Source: Nymphaea colorata (taxonomy: Eukaryota > Streptophyta > Magnoliopsida > Nymphaeales > Nymphaeaceae). Taken from it: DNA of 64,000 nucleotides. Each line of letters opens with the position of its first letter. The stretch's first letter is position 1. Below are positions 44,495 to 58,344 of the stretch, in pieces. The DNA lies in contig NC_045140.1 of assembly GCF_008831285.2 (NCBI RefSeq), forward strand, positions 25,066,131 through 25,130,130, read 5' to 3'. A model generated the notes under the pieces. The model saw only the letters and a program-made list of their open reading frames with translations. It made no database searches and was not told the DNA's origin. A program made the position numbers and the translations under genes.

Positions 44495-47400
44495 CTAAAT
44501 TGTCCTCACAATTCTCCCTCATCCAAAACGTGGCTACGTCATCGCCTCACAAAAGAGTTACACATCCCCCAACGTAATTGACTATTTCACCCCCTAAATG
44601 TTTCGGAAATACCAAAGAAATCATACGCTATGCGAACCGCAGCTTGAGACTACTTTCGTCATTTACGAATAAAGCAGATTAATTATTAAATCAACAAGCG
44701 CGCTGCTATTTGACATCCCGCGCCACTTTGTGCGGCCGCCGCTTTTGTTTGAACTCGTTCTCGAGTCAAACCTGTGTCACTCGGTTCGTATCAAGCTCGG
44801 CTCCACCTAATTCCATCACCACATGTACTTATAAATGAGCCAAACTTAATCCAATTAAGTTTGACTGAGATATGTGTGCAACATGATCCTTAGTGCTGAA
44901 AAAAAATATATATTTCAAGCTCAACAGTTACTTGTTTAGTCTTTCCAGTATTATTAGCTCTCAACTGACTTGAATTATGGGGTATTGAAGCATGATAATT
45001 TTGAGCTTGAACTTAGGCTGTTATGACTTAAGCAGCTCAACTCAAACTCGACTCATGAACAACGCTAGCAAAAACAGACAGCATCTTCCCGACTCTCAAA
45101 AAAAAAAAAAAAAACACGCCATGCACCCTATTGGCCCACGTTATCGGGCCATGCGGCGTTAAAAGAGAGGAGGAGAGTTGGGGGTGGGGGAAATACGTTG
45201 CCTCTCGTTTTCCCTAACATCTCCAAACACGATTGGCTGTGTATGTTCATTATATTTTTATATTTTATGATTAAAGTGAAAGCGTTATGGTATTAAGGGT
45301 GTCTTAGGCTGTAAGAATAGGCACATAAGTTAGAATACACGTGATATTAGGATAATTGGTTGTTTGTTTTATTTTACTTATTTTCCCTTTTGTTTATCTT
45401 CTGGTTTGTTTCTTTATTGTTGCATGAATTAAGAAGAGCATAGTGTAAGCTTCTTCTTTTTTTTTTAATCTAAAGCACCGCGAGGGCATAAAGTAGCTGA
45501 TCGAGCAAGTGGAGCTTCGGCTTTTTTTTTTTTTTGAGACGATGGGTTGAAATACTTTTTCTCGACTCAGTCAAACTCAAGGAGAAAAAATTTATTCAAA
45601 TAAAAACCAGTGTTACATAAAGCAGTTCTTCAATCAACCTTTTTGTCAAATTACCAAACGGTGCTCGCATTTTTTAAGTTGGGGGTTAATCAAATATCGC
45701 CAGCTTATCTACAAGAGTTATGCCCATTAGCTATCAACTTGCATTTAACCTTCAATCTTTTAGCCCAAGGAAGTCAAGATTTTAATAATGCAAAGATCTT
45801 TTTGATAGGTGTAATCTGATGGGGGCAGGACGGATTCCCAGCTTAACTGTTCAATCAATTGGAAACTTTTTTGAAAATGGACTTGAAGGAATAGTAATGA
45901 TAAAAAGTGCACGCCACCTTTTGATATTGTCAAAAAAAGACAGCCAAGCTTTACAAAATCAAACAAGACACTGATAAGCTTATCGACCCTATGTTTTTCT
46001 TGGGCTCATAAGCTAAAAAGTTCAAAATATCTTTTAATAAAGACAACTTATTAGTTTGTATTAACTTTCTCAATTAAATGCAATAGTATTGATACATGAT
46101 TAATATATCTAAATAACTTATTTTTTTATTAGTATTGAAAATTATCATGCAACGTTAATTTTCTTATTAACATTAGAACGTTTTCCAGAAAAAATATACA
46201 ATTGCATTGGTAATGTTTTGTATGTTATTTTTACAAGGTATGTTATGTCATCGATGTATTTACCACCATGGGTTATAGTCCTAGCATATTTAATAGGAGT
46301 GTCAAAAATAACTGGTAATAACGCTTATAACTGTAGTGAGATGAGTAACCATAAATATTCATGTGCATGATGTGCTGTTTTTCCCGTGGTTGGGTGAATG
46401 AAACATTAAATGCAAATTTCTGGTTGTCCGAAAAAGCAATTCATCATATCCACGTCTCTTTAGTTCGGGAGAAAGGTAAGTCCATTCGGTTGGTGGTGTA
46501 ATAAATGTCCACTTATCAGTTCACTCTCACTAACTTAACTTTACCGGATCCTAGAGATACAGATTTAGATTCAGATCCAAATTCATACTTCATATCCATG
46601 GCAATTACCAAATGCGCCTGGGACATGGCCCAGGTGAGCGCAGGAAAAAAAGTTTTTTTATATTGAAAAAACAATTTTTTTATATTGAAAAAAACAATTT
46701 TTTTGGTTTGGCCCAACCGTCGCTCCTTTTGGCCGGCCCCTAAAAAAAATCATGGCTCCGCCCCTCACTATATGGTCTATAATAAATTGGCTGGGAAATT
46801 GGATGCTTTTTTATCTTTTGACCACCTTAGAATGGATTTTCTATTTTTTTGGATTAAATACCTATAGACTATTGACAAACAGAGAACTCAGATCTGGATC
46901 TTTAAGCAAACCCGTAAACAATTCTGAACCCACTCACATTTCTCTTTCTATCTCTATTTCCCGTTCATTCTGTACATCTCCTTTTCCTCCTTATTCTTTC
47001 TGCTGCAGCTCTGGATGCCTTCTCTTGTTTGGTGAAAAACTCTAAGAGGGAATGACTATAAATCCAATCTACACCAACAAAAGACATGACTTACGGCTTA
47101 TCGCATCAACATTTTTTTTCCCCTTCTTGTTCTGGAAAACAATCTTGGAAAATTTCACCCTTGTTTGTTATTATGTTGAAAATTGGCCTGTTCTAATCGT
47201 TATGCCCGAAACCTGACCCCGATACCTAATACTTGAGCTAGGGTTTGGTCTGGCCCTGCCCAATTAAAATAAAAAATATTTTTTAATGCAAAATAAAATT
47301 TTAAATATAAATTACATTTTTAATAATAAAATACATTATTATTAAATAATAATAATAATAAATTTTTTTTTAAAAAAAAACTAACCAGGTTGAATCGGGC

Positions 47401-50400
47401 TTCGTCGAGGCGACCCAGACCAGCCCGATGTATTATCGGGTGGGCTTTTTCCGGGTCAAGCGTGATGGGGCCGTACCCATTGGGTAACCGTACCCATTGC
47501 CCAGGCTTAATTGTGACTAGGGAAAGAAAAAAACTTTTATCCAGATAAAATTTCACCCAACTTTTGAAGAGCTCATATTCGGATAAATCTTTTATGAATG
47601 AACCTGTCTCCTGAAAACAGAGATAACATGTCTAGGGGAAGTTATCTTAAATAAGCTTCACCAGCAACAAAATCCTCCCTTAGTATTACTTACCAAATAC
47701 CATGGGCCCTTTCGTGATTTTCCTTAAAAAGGGAGCGACTTCACAAAGGGGACCAATATTTTTTGGTCATGGTGGTTAGGTTGGAGACTTATCTTTTTGT
47801 ACCAATTAGACATGTGCACAGGAGATTTGAGAGAAAAATATAATGTTCTTTGGCATGTCCAGATTAAAGCCCGATCCAGATCCAGGAAAGGTCCATCAGA
47901 TCTCACATACTGGATCCAATTTGGTCGACAACTAGTTTTCATGAATAGAGACAGAATCATGATATCATCAATACTCCGATTCTCATGTCTGGGAAAATAA
48001 ATATTGGATGGTAGCAAGTGGAATTAAGGCCACCAGGTATTTCATATTTTTGTATGGTTCTCCCAGGAAAATTTTTGAAAATTCTTACATAGAAAGTTTC
48101 TGAAGTACATAAACATTAATAGCAAAAGCCATTAATTTTCGTCTGATGCTATGTCAAAATAATCGTTGAAAGTATTATTATTATTATCATTTCCTTTAAG
48201 AAAGGTCTAAAATTCAATTCGTGCCAGCTTGAGGTTCGCAGTATTGAACTCCAAATTTCCTTCCTGTAAGTTTTAAAGCTGACCCGGCTAGTCGGGTGAT
48301 GGAACCATCATGAACAGTCTACTTTGGTTGGATTATATTTTTCAGTAACGTTCGTCGATCGGTTTGAAGAGCAAATCAATGGTGCCATCATTCAAGTTTT
48401 TTGAGTTAATGACGTGATCACAGCTAGGGGGTGTTTGATATACCTAAAATCATGAAATTTTAGAATCACAATGCCCAATTTGTAAGAAATTGGGATTATT
48501 AAACAAACGAGGTATTTTGTTTACGGAATTAGTAAACTGAAACTTGGAATTTTGATTTCATTCCAATTTAAAGAGGAATTATGATCATAGAATTTTTATT
48601 ATTCAATCAAAATTTCAAACCATCAAATGCGTCTTTAGAAGCCCGTCCATGCAATTAGCAGAACTGCCACATTGACAAGAGAGAGCATTCTATCATGTCA
48701 ATTCTCCAATTTGGCGGAAAAGTTTTGAATTCTTATAGTTTTTTTTTTTTTAATGTTTACTTAGGAGAAACTACCTTCGATGTAGAACTCCTAAAGCAAC
48801 CATTGTGCCTCTAAGTTTCTTGCTTCCTTCGAGGTTAGGGTGAACTTATGGTACATTCTTCAACTTAACTGTCATGTTTTCCACTGTTTGTAGCCGAGAT
48901 GAGTAAGATACTTGAAGGTGATGTAATTCAAACCTCAGACCTCTTGAATGCGAGCCGCATTAGCAAACAAAACTGTAATGTTGTGGTAAAACTTATGAAT
49001 GATAAATGCATTCCAAAACTCCACAATTTCATTATTATAATTTAAACTTTCCAGCATATACAGCTTTTGGATAGGTTGTAAAGGAGGCCTCAAATCAAGA
49101 TGTGGTTCTTGTTTTTTGTGTGATTCCGACCGACCTTCAATGCATTTGGCCGCAGACGCAACCATTTGCATAATCCTGGCTTAGAAAGAAACATGCTTTT
49201 CCAACAATGACAAAGAGCAAGGTGGACCAGCCAATAAAGGCACTTCTTTATATTATTATAATGTGACAACATTATTGTTCCGTTCGGGGAAATGTGTGCA
49301 GCAATTTTGTATCCAAAGACATAAATTTTTTCCAATAGCAAAACAATTTTTGTTGTACGCCATAAAAACCCTGCCTTGGTTCATCTTAACTATGTATAAG
49401 AATTGAAAGTTAACCAGTAGCAAACCAATTCATTTCAAGAGCGTTATGTGTCGTTTTTAATTATTTTTAAAAATATTGTAAGAATTTCCTGTTTTTAATT
49501 GATTATATATTTTTCGTTGTCTTTTTAGCTATATATATTTTTTTACTGATTCACAACGGATTCGATTGAATTGGCCAACTCACTGAAGCACCAGTTTTGT
49601 CTTTTTGATCCCCAAACCAATATTTACGTTAAGACTCGCTTAGACATCCAAAAGGTTCAAAAAACCTGTTAATCATCTTCAGAAATAGGGTCTTTAAAAG
49701 AAAAAAAAAAAAAAACTCTCACGTAAATATCAGTGCATAAAAAATGAATATACCATACATATGTATATGAGAAATAACATGCCAAGTTACACGAAAAGTA
49801 AGAAATAAAAAGTGCAACATTTTTTCCATATTACAAGGGGTAACAACTAACTTGAACGCCATGTGGTAGAGGAAGAACTCCAGTTCAATTAATTAATTAA
49901 TTCGACAGAATTGGCAGGTGCAAGCAGAAGATATATGCGAGGCGGAAGTGACGTCACCCACATGGCCACAGCATGACATCACTCGTATAAGTTTTCGTAT
50001 CTAATCAGTCATCAACTTCCACCTGGAAATAATACAAAACTATTTTCATTTTTTTAAAATTAACGTTGAGAATTAAATAAAAATTAATATTGGCTCACCT
50101 TTTGAAAACTTTTTTTCTATATTTACTAAAACAATATTAGTATTACTGACAGGAAGGTAACATCAGTAGAAGTGAAAAACCGTCAGTATTGTATAACTAT
50201 TACTTACGGCAGATGCAGTCCAGTCCACATGGTGTCGCGGAAACACTACCAAATTCAAGGTACATGTACTTAGGATGCATATTTTGAGAGCAATAAGCTC
50301 TTGTTTCGATAAAGATGGTACCGTTGCATGTTACTTCCAATTTGCTGGATTTGGAAAATATGATCCATAATCACATAATGCATGTTTTGTTGAAACAAGA

Positions 50401-50540
50401 ACAACAAATTCAAAGACCATGAATTTTAAGAAGATTTGTCCTTTCAAATTCAAAACTTTGCTATTTCAAGGACGTGATTTTCCAAATTAAGGCCATGGGT
50501 GCCGTCAAACTCAATACGTAAAAAAGTTTTACTGGAAAAG
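44495..50540. other. Gene-poor repeat region
   Basis: No coding region is supported. Contents: homopolymer-rich low-complexity DNA (45097-45114, 45521-45535), a short double repeat of TTTTTTATATTGAAAAAA at about 46658-46700, an AT-core element at about 47190-47530 with an AAT microsatellite (47335-47362), and an AT-rich MITE at 48427-48632. A repeated TTAATTAATTAATT run is at 49888-49902. Confidence 0.5.
48427..48632. mobile_element. MITE-like element
   Basis: About 205 bases with imperfect inverted ends, GGGGGTGTTTGATA on the left and, reverse complemented, GACGCATTTGATGG on the right, flanked by CTA and TTT. The interior shares GGAATTTTGATT and AATTATGAT words with the element at 37830-38165. 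Confidence 0.55.
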
Positions 50541-51113
50541 ATGTTATCTTCTTCCTCCCTTCCTTTCACCTAAGCGGGTTTATGACAACTCTAAAGAAGA
50601 TTTCATCGTGTCATGAACTGGTGAAGAAAGTCGAAGTTCTCTCTCACCAATTTCTATTGATTTCAATAAGGAAGATCAGCGTGAGGTGACTTTAACTGGG
50701 TCTAGGTCAAGCTCATCGTGGCCTGTTTTTTTAATGTTCATCGGACTTGTGTAAGGATCATCAATTCGAGGAAAAGACTGAAGACTTGACCGAGTCCCAC
50801 AAATAAACTGGGTCATGGTTGACCAGGTTGGGTGCACATGGAAGTGGGTCAGGGGGAAGAGGCAAATGGCTGGATTCTCAACAAATTCATAGACACACTG
50901 GTTTCAAATTTCCTAAAAGAACATTGATACATCTATTGAAACAATTAAATGTTCTAGACACAAATTCAAAATTTCCATATTTCAATCGACAAAACCTCTT
51001 TATATCGATCGTACTCGATCCATTTATGACTCGTATTCATGATCTTGCTCTCAATATATAGATGGTTTGGTTAAAGTATGTTCTGCTATGCTTTCATCCT
51101 TTTTTTCACCATA

Positions 51114-51832
51114 TTAAGGCAAACTTTGTTTGGAGGGCTTCAAGATGCATAGCATAACTGGTCGAGTTTGAAGCACATAAATAAGTGCATCTAATTTGAT
51201 TCTTATAGGCACCGCACCATGCTTTTGCATGTGAAGTAGTAGGAAGAGGTACTTAAGTAAAGGTGCATTATTTTCATCACTGACACTGATACAACCCAGA
51301 ACCTTAGAGGTGCGAGCTTCGGCTCTTTTCGAGACAGGCGACCGGTCATAATCCTCTGGCTCATCTCTAAATGTTGTTTGGAGGCTGTAGATCATGTTAA
51401 AAAAAAAAAAAAAGTTGCATAATTTTCGCTGTAGTTTGTTAAGTTTCGTGTATTTAACACCACTAACATCCAAATCCACCAAATAAGAATCGCCCAAAAA
51501 GGCGAAAACGAATGGTTCTCCAATTCGATTGTCCCCATCCAACTGCCTTTGTGAAATTTCACTGGCTTCCACAATCATTAATTAGCCTTTGTATGCACCC
51601 TTAGTTGAAGATGACAGGCATTTAAAGAACAATAGACTAGAAAAGAAAAATCAACCTGTAGATCGAAAGAATACGTGTTCGATGCGTTCCTTTCAGATTG
51701 ACGTTTCCTTTTCGATTCGATTCCATGGTGCAGATTCATTGCCTGAAAATTAAACGACAACATTCTCCTTTCTTTTCTTTCTGGCCCATTAAGCTTGACT
51801 TTGAGCACATGATGATCCCTTAAACATGACAT
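51114..51832 (-). other. Two minus-strand open frames of unknown nature
   Basis: A frame of 84 codons (51832-51578, starting MSCLRDHHVLKVKLNGPERK) is followed by one of 154 codons (51578-51114). The first contains a possible donor (CTACAG then GTTGAT). Neither resembles a family I know, and an F-rich run encoded by a poly-T tract interrupts the second. They may be exons of an unrecognised or dead gene, or chance frames. Confidence 0.2.
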
Positions 51833-53859
51833 GCCACTTCCATGTCAAATTCACAAGAATTTTAGGACAGGAAATAACCAGTTTTAAGAAATATCAGGCT
51901 AGGAACCATATATAAGTAGACCTGCCTGAGATAAATCAGCATCAGCAATGGCAACCTTTTCTTATTTTATTTACATATTTATTTTGCATTAGTTTCTCCT
52001 TCCTTGATCTCTTTCTCTTTCCTGCCCGCCTCCTCTTTCACTCCGTCCATTTGAATGATACGGTCAGCATGATTTTTTAAGGTCAAGTGTATACTTATGG
52101 GCTTTTGATTAGAACGATCATTGCAAGATATTTATTTCAGAATTCACTTCAAATTCATTTGAATACCTGCTCAAAAGTTTTTGCCTTGCATTACTGATAA
52201 TGGTTACCATTTTGACCACATGATTGCTCCCTGTTCTTTCCTTGCTTTGATCATCATAATCTCGGCCGGTGATAATCTTGTTGCCTGACTGATTCCGTTC
52301 TATTTTCATCTTCTGTCAAACAGGATGTCGGTTCGGAAACTCCAAGTTTGTCATAGAAGTTTTTTTGAAAGTGGATCAAACCGTCACTCTGTTGGAGAAG
52401 GCAGCGATCTCCTGATCATCTGCAGGTCTTAATTATATTGAACTCGAAATCATCTTCGGCACATGTTTTCATTCTCCATTCAGCAAAACGTTTACAACCT
52501 CAGCATCACTTTATTATTTTTTTTATACTTGCTATATTTTGGCTTGGGATGTAACGATTTTTCCACTTTGATTCCATGTTGAAAAATGAAAACAAGGAAA
52601 AAAAATTAAGATGTTTTTAAATTTAAATCCTCAGAAGGCCACCATCGACCTTAAGTTCAATAGTTCTTTTCAATATAATCAATATTTTGATTCTTTTGTT
52701 GCTTTACAGACGTAGAAAACTTTGGCTTCTCAATCCCTTTATATCTCCGCGATTTAATTGTATATTCTTGAATTTATTTGATGTAGTTCAGTTTTGTCAC
52801 CTTTATATGGATTAATTTTGTAGGTCAATTCAAATGAATGTTACTTGGATACCTCCGTAGCTGCTGCCGGGAGAACAAAGATTTTACATTTCGTATCTAA
52901 ACCATCTTTCACCTTTTTCCTTTTGTTTATAACGAATTCCCTTATAAGTTATTCAATATCTCGTTAGCCTGTGCACTTTCTTTGTTTGAACCACTACTTA
53001 AAATTACAATATTGAACTGCTATATATACGAGCAGCACAACAGCTATAGTTGATTATTACATAAATAGTTGAACATTCCTTAGTGTGTGTATGCCATGCA
53101 TCCATTGGTGGCTTCCGTTTTTAGCTTTATGGAGCTTCTATGTCATGTCTATAGAAATCTTCATCTGCAATTTAGTTGTAAGAAAATCACTTCTTTTGCC
53201 AGTTTCATTATTATTGAGTCATTGTAGCCTTCATACTTACCTAAAGGGTACTGGTTTCACAAACTTTTATGCACATGTGGATTCATTTTAGTGTCTTAAT
53301 CATTTGGTTGGCTTAGCGCATAATCTTCGAAAGGTATTGTTCTTGATCGAAAGTTTATTTATTGGATGTTGAATTTGGAACGATGGAGGTTTTAGCATCA
53401 GTCAGGCCAAAAAAAAAATTCTACTAAACCTTATCTGAGCTAGTGGTGGAGCCAGGAATTTTTTGGTTGACGGGCACTTAATTGACCTGAACAAGACTTG
53501 GCGTGTTCGCCGCATGTGGTTGGGCCAGGTCCAGCTTCATCTTAAATATAATTTTTGTTGGGTTGGCGGTCCACACTAGCCCACATGTAGCTCTGCTAAT
53601 GATGTGAGCTCCACTTGTTTATGCCATTCACTGGAACCTCATCATAATTTTTTCCACCAGCATACTCCAAGATGTCCATCTTTCATACATATCATCAGAG
53701 ATTATTTCACCATCACCTTTTAATTTGTTCTACTGATTACTATTATAGTTTGCTTATTCAGATCTCAATAACTGACAACCGATAAAGGTTCTACATCCAT
53801 GTGAAAGCCGCATTGTTAAGTACCATAAAAGCATAGACTTATAAAAAATAAGCCTAGTG

Positions 53860-54370
53860 TGGACCAGATCGTGATGGTATTAGAGCCGGTTTAACAATCA
53901 GATCTGGGATTACATACTCATACTCATGGATGTGTGCCTTAAAGAAGAGTGGGTACGAGAGTTTAGTCATGTAGCAATGATCATGAGAAATCTTCACCAG
54001 CATATGAGGAGGTTAACTTCATAGCCTTTTGGGAGAGGAACCAAAGCTGTTAGGGGGCAGGGGAATCTGCGAAGCCAAAAAGGCTAGAGCAGGAGTGGGC
54101 TGCGCTGTGACAATTTGAACAACCGTATAGTGACTTACTGCCGCGATCCTAACCACAACTTATAGAGTTTCTGGCCGGTGTCCAGTACAAGTAGTGCCAC
54201 ATAGAGCTCTATCTCCAAAGAAGTGAGTAGACTCTTAGAAGTAGGGCAAGGCGCCCCCCGGCCCACTTGTCCGCGTGGAGCCCATTTTGGGGCGTCGGCG
54301 CCAATCCCTTGCAGAGGAACCATTCATGAGTATGGAGTGGGACCTACACGGTGGAATGTCACTAGTATAT
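53860..54370 (+). repeat. LTR-retroelement-like remnant with primer-site-like sequence
   Basis: TGGTATTAGAGCCGG at about 53876 differs by one base from the initiator tRNA-Met primer site TGGTATCAGAGCCGG. The following 500 bases are non-coding and have a base composition unlike their surroundings. No flanking LTR pair was found. Confidence 0.35.
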
Positions 54371-56060
54371 ATCTCAATTTTATTTCAGAGTCATTTGAAT
54401 AATTGGTCCATTATTTTTTCCTTGCACTGCTGATAATGGCTACCATTCTGATCATGTAACTGCATGCTTCATATTCTTTGCTTGCTTTCGGTCATTATAA
54501 ACTCTTCTGACGATAATTTTATTGCATAACAAATTTAATATCTACAAAAAAATGTTGAGTTACACATGGGTTGCAGCATGTATACAAAGTGCTGCCAAAA
54601 TTTGACAAATTCACGATGATATTGTCTTGAGATGTAAGTTTCTTTTGCTACAATTGCGTTTGTCCCACTCCGCTTCCACAAGATGGCTGAAATCTATAAA
54701 CTCATATGTTCACATACATAATTAGGCGGGCAAACTAATTTTGCCAAACAAGTGTGTTAACCTTGATCTCGAGCCTACCCATCTTATTTTTGAACCAGAT
54801 CTCAAAAAAGCCTCAAAAGACATCTAATGTCAAATAGGTTAACTCATTAATTAATAATGACAATCTGACTCATATATGTTAGTTTACTCTTAGCATGAGT
54901 CCAAATTATTTAGGGGACAACTTATCTCAGATAAGTTATCCTATGAAACTTGGACAAATTCCACCAGCATCCAGGTGAGGCTATACATGGGTTAAGTGTT
55001 AACCAGTGAGCTTTTCATTTAGACCGGCTTTCTAATAGACCCAAACCCGACCCAAATTCAACTAGTTCCACTATCAATCTGTTATGGGTCCATGTCACTT
55101 CCATAATTGCTGCCATTAAATTAACTTTATACGACGATAGTACAAATTCAATTCAACTTTACAGCATAAATTCCAAATTGAAGACGTTAATGTCTTAAAC
55201 AATATATATAAAGGCAGAAAAGAAAAAAAAAAAAACCATGGCAAGTGGCTAAGCATAAAGCTGGTTCAGCCCTGGTCCCACAAACCTAGCCAGCTTAGTG
55301 CCCTCATAACATGCCCGGGCCCAGTCCTTTATGTTATCGCGTTGAGCACACCGGAGGGTCTTATAGATGCCCAAGCCAAGCCCAACATATATTCGAGCTT
55401 GGCAGGGTCAGGCCCGGCATGCTATGTTGGCACTAAACCTACTATTGTACTTGTTGATCATATTAGCTCAGCCCAATGCCCAACCTTAATCTTAAGCAAG
55501 AAAGCGCTTAACTCTATCGCCAGAAGTTAAGCAGTTGGACCGTTCTACTTGTTGCTGCAGGTGCTTTAATATGGAATTGGTCGTCAATGTTGATCAAAAA
55601 AAAAAGAGAGAGAGAGAGAGAGGTGGGTCTGACAAGGGGTGAGGTATAGATGGGTTCGGTACATATCAAATCGGGTATAAGTTGGTCCCGATATGTATGG
55701 TACTTTAAGTTTAGGTTCGAGTCGGTATACATATGCAAAAGTAAATGCCGACTTCGATAAAATATCAATGCAGTTCGGTTCTAATCGAGGCATTGGTATT
55801 ATCTCTTTCATTTTCCGGTTTGGTGGAACGCCGCCTTCACTTCGTTTTCGCGTCTTTGCAATCTTATAGTTGAGACCCGCTGTTCAACGGCGACTGAAAA
55901 TGGGTTTCTGTTTATGAAACTTTAGAACAAATCAATGCGGAATGTAACATTCGAAAACGATAAGGAAGAAGATGCGGAAAATATTTGTCATCTCCTTCCT
56001 TTGGCACTGCCTTCATGCGGAAGTAAAGTAACAGCAAGCCATTTCTGAAAATGTTCTAAA
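54371..56060. other. Spacer upstream of the F-box gene
   Basis: No coding region is supported. Short AT-rich and repeat-like sequence, a GA run at 55604-55622, and the promoter region of the F-box/kelch gene at its right end. No clear TATA box was chosen. Confidence 0.45.
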
Positions 56061-56238
56061 GTTGAGCGTATTTTTTAAATACGCAGAAATACGCAATTGT
56101 TTTCCCTTTTAAACCGCTGGGATTTCTAACGACCGTCGTCGATCCCGTTCGTCGCTGGTTCTCGGATAAATAAGAAGTCGAGCGAGGAGATCGAAGCTCA
56201 GTAGGAGAGGGGTAGGATCGGAGCCACGAAACTCCCAG

Positions 56239-57324
56239 ATGACGCTGCCCAAGTCGCCGGAGGACCGATCCGAACTCCTCAAGGAGGCGCCGCCCCTCAT
56301 CCCGGGACTCCCTGACGATGTGGCGGAGCTCTGCCTCCTCCGCCTGCCCTTCCCCCACCATGCCACCGCCCGCTCCGTCTCATCCTCCTGGAACAAGGCC
56401 ATCTCCGACCCATCCTTTTCCCTCTCCAAGAAGGCCCTCGATCTTTCCCTTCCTTACCTGTTCGTTCTCGCCTTCGACCCTTCATCTTGCCCCTCCCCCT
56501 CCTCCTCTGTCGCTACCCTCCATTGCCACGCCTTCAACCCTCGGACCTCTCTGTGGTTCTCCATACCCCCGCCGCCTTCCGCCAATCTATCCCCTCCTTC
56601 CTCCGCCTCCGCCTCGCTTCCCCATCACGGTACCCTATTCCTCTTAGGCGGCCTCCTTACCGGCACCGATTCCCCCGTCCCCGCCTTGTTTAAATACACC
56701 GCTGCCACCAATTCATGGTCGCCCTCCGCCCCCATGCCCACCGCTCGCTCCTTCTTCTCCGCCACCACTGTCGCCGGAAAGATCGTCGCGGTGGGAGACG
56801 GCTGCGTGGATACGTACGACCCCTCGGCCGACGGCTGGACCACAGCGGCTGGGCCGCGGCTCTCGCCGTACGACGTGGCGGTGATCGGGAGGAAGATGTA
56901 TGTGACGGAAGGGTGGGCGTGGCCGTTCGACAGCCTCCCGAGAGGGGCCGTGTATGACGCGGAGAAGGGGAAGTGGGGGGAGATGAAAGCGGGTATGAGG
57001 GAAGGGTGGACGGGGGCGAGCGCGGTGGTGGAGGGACAGCTCCTGGTGGTCTCGGAGCACAGGGGCACGAGAGTGAAGGCGTACGTGGAGGAGAGGGACG
57101 AGTGGGAGTACGTGGGCGGCGGCGGGGTGCCATGGGAGGTGAAGCGGCCGCTCGCCGTGACAGCGGCGGAGGGAAAGGTCTACGTGGTGGGCAGCGGGCT
57201 GAGCGTGGCGGTGGGCACCCTAAGGAGGGAGAAGGCCGGGCTGCGGCTCGAGTGGGTTGTGGTGGAAAGTCCGCCCCTGCTCAAGTGCTTGGTCCCTACC
57301 GCTGCTCATCTTCTCTACGCCTGA
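56239..57324 (+). CDS. F-box/kelch-repeat protein
   Basis: An intact single-exon gene of 361 residues. F-box/kelch proteins are substrate adaptors of SCF (Skp1-Cullin-F-box) ubiquitin ligases: the F-box binds Skp1 and the kelch propeller binds the target. The F-box is at residues 19-60 (LIPGLPDDVAELCLLRLPFP, then RSVSSSWNKAI). Kelch units follow: GTLFLLGGL at 131-139 with YTAATNSW, GKIVAVGDGCVDTYDPSADG at 180-199, YDVAVIGRKMYVTEGW at 211-226 with YDAEKGKW, ASAVVEGQLLVVSEHRG at 260-276, and a last blade near VTAAEGKVYVVGSGLSVAVG. The LIPGLPDDVA start and overall size resemble the AFR/SKIP type, but the exact orthologue cannot be named. GC content is much higher than in the surroundings, and the reverse strand has long shadow frames for that reason. 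The chosen ATG gives the complete F-box. Confidence 0.93.
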   Translation: MTLPKSPEDRSELLKEAPPLIPGLPDDVAELCLLRLPFPHHATARSVSSSWNKAISDPSFSLSKKALDLSLPYLFVLAFDPSSCPSPSSSVATLHCHAFNPRTSLWFSIPPPPSANLSPPSSASASLPHHGTLFLLGGLLTGTDSPVPALFKYTAATNSWSPSAPMPTARSFFSATTVAGKIVAVGDGCVDTYDPSADGWTTAAGPRLSPYDVAVIGRKMYVTEGWAWPFDSLPRGAVYDAEKGKWGEMKAGMREGWTGASAVVEGQLLVVSEHRGTRVKAYVEERDEWEYVGGGGVPWEVKRPLAVTAAEGKVYVVGSGLSVAVGTLRREKAGLRLEWVVVESPPLLKCLVPTAAHLLYA

Positions 57325-58344
57325 ATTGGCCTTTCCTTTCTTCCGCATCCCTCCCCAGTTTCTGTTTCAATCGGCCCTTTGCAGCCGAGCGGCGAAGACG
57401 AGAAGGAAAAGGGGGGAAGAAAGAAAAAGGGGTTCTTATTTTTCTTTCCGACGGAACTATGAAACACTTTGCAATGACGGGAGAATTTCCGGTGGTTAGT
57501 TTGAATTGCTTGTAACGATAGTTTGGTAGATCATTGAATCTTTTTCCCAGTATCATACAATTTCTTTGCGTCTTTGGAGCACCATCTTTCTGAGAATCTC
57601 GGTGCTCTGCTCACTGAATAGAGAGAGAGAGAGAGAGAGAGAATTTGACTTCCTTACCATCAAAACATCTTGTAGTAAAAGTGGATGTATATAGTGAAGA
57701 TTGAGGGACTGGTTTTGCAATTGAATATGGAATTGAATACATACCATGTGAATTTTTAGCGAAATTGGACATCTGGCTTTGGTTTCTGCAGCTAAAGAGT
57801 TGCTGTTACATGGTTCTTTTCGTCTAAAACTCATCTGTCCTCCGTCCATCCATTATAGAAGCTGCCACGTGAACACCGACTGAACATCCATGTGCATACC
57901 CAATTATTTGTTGAAGCCGTCCAAGACACAACGAGTTACATGTCCTTCGTCTTAACGAATCAAAAGAAAGAAGAAGGCTGTTGCTCGTGCATCTTGGTTA
58001 AAAATAAAGCTTACTTTGGCGCAGCCGTCATGGCGGATCAGGAATTACAGCCTGCGGCAATTGGACGTCTCACTCACCTGCCTCGGAAAGGAAGCTACCA
58101 ACAAACGCACGATCTGCGCAAAGCACCTGCCAGTCAGCTCGTGACATGGGCAGTGGGGTTGCCCTTCCACTCACCGCCTCTGGCTTGCATCTGAATCTCA
58201 CACAAGAGCCAAATCAAGAACCAAAGAAATTGTACCAACCATTGCAATCTCTAAAGATACTCCCGTTCCGTAGCTGAATTCTCCAAACACTTCACGTGAA
58301 TCATTTCTCAAAACGCTTATACGGACGGATTTTCTCACGATTTA
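57325..58344. other. 3' region of the F-box gene and spacer
   Basis: The first 250 bases likely hold the 3' untranslated region. A GA run lies at 57621-57643. A 100-codon frame at 57892-58194 has no recognised similarity. Confidence 0.45.
57621..57643. repeat. GA microsatellite
   Basis: Eleven uninterrupted GA units downstream of the F-box gene. Confidence 0.9.

Noticed and set aside
56625-57133. Long minus-strand frames (147, 147 and 115 codons) across the F-box gene
   Set aside because: They are shadows of a very GC-rich coding sequence; the plus-strand frame encodes a complete F-box/kelch protein.
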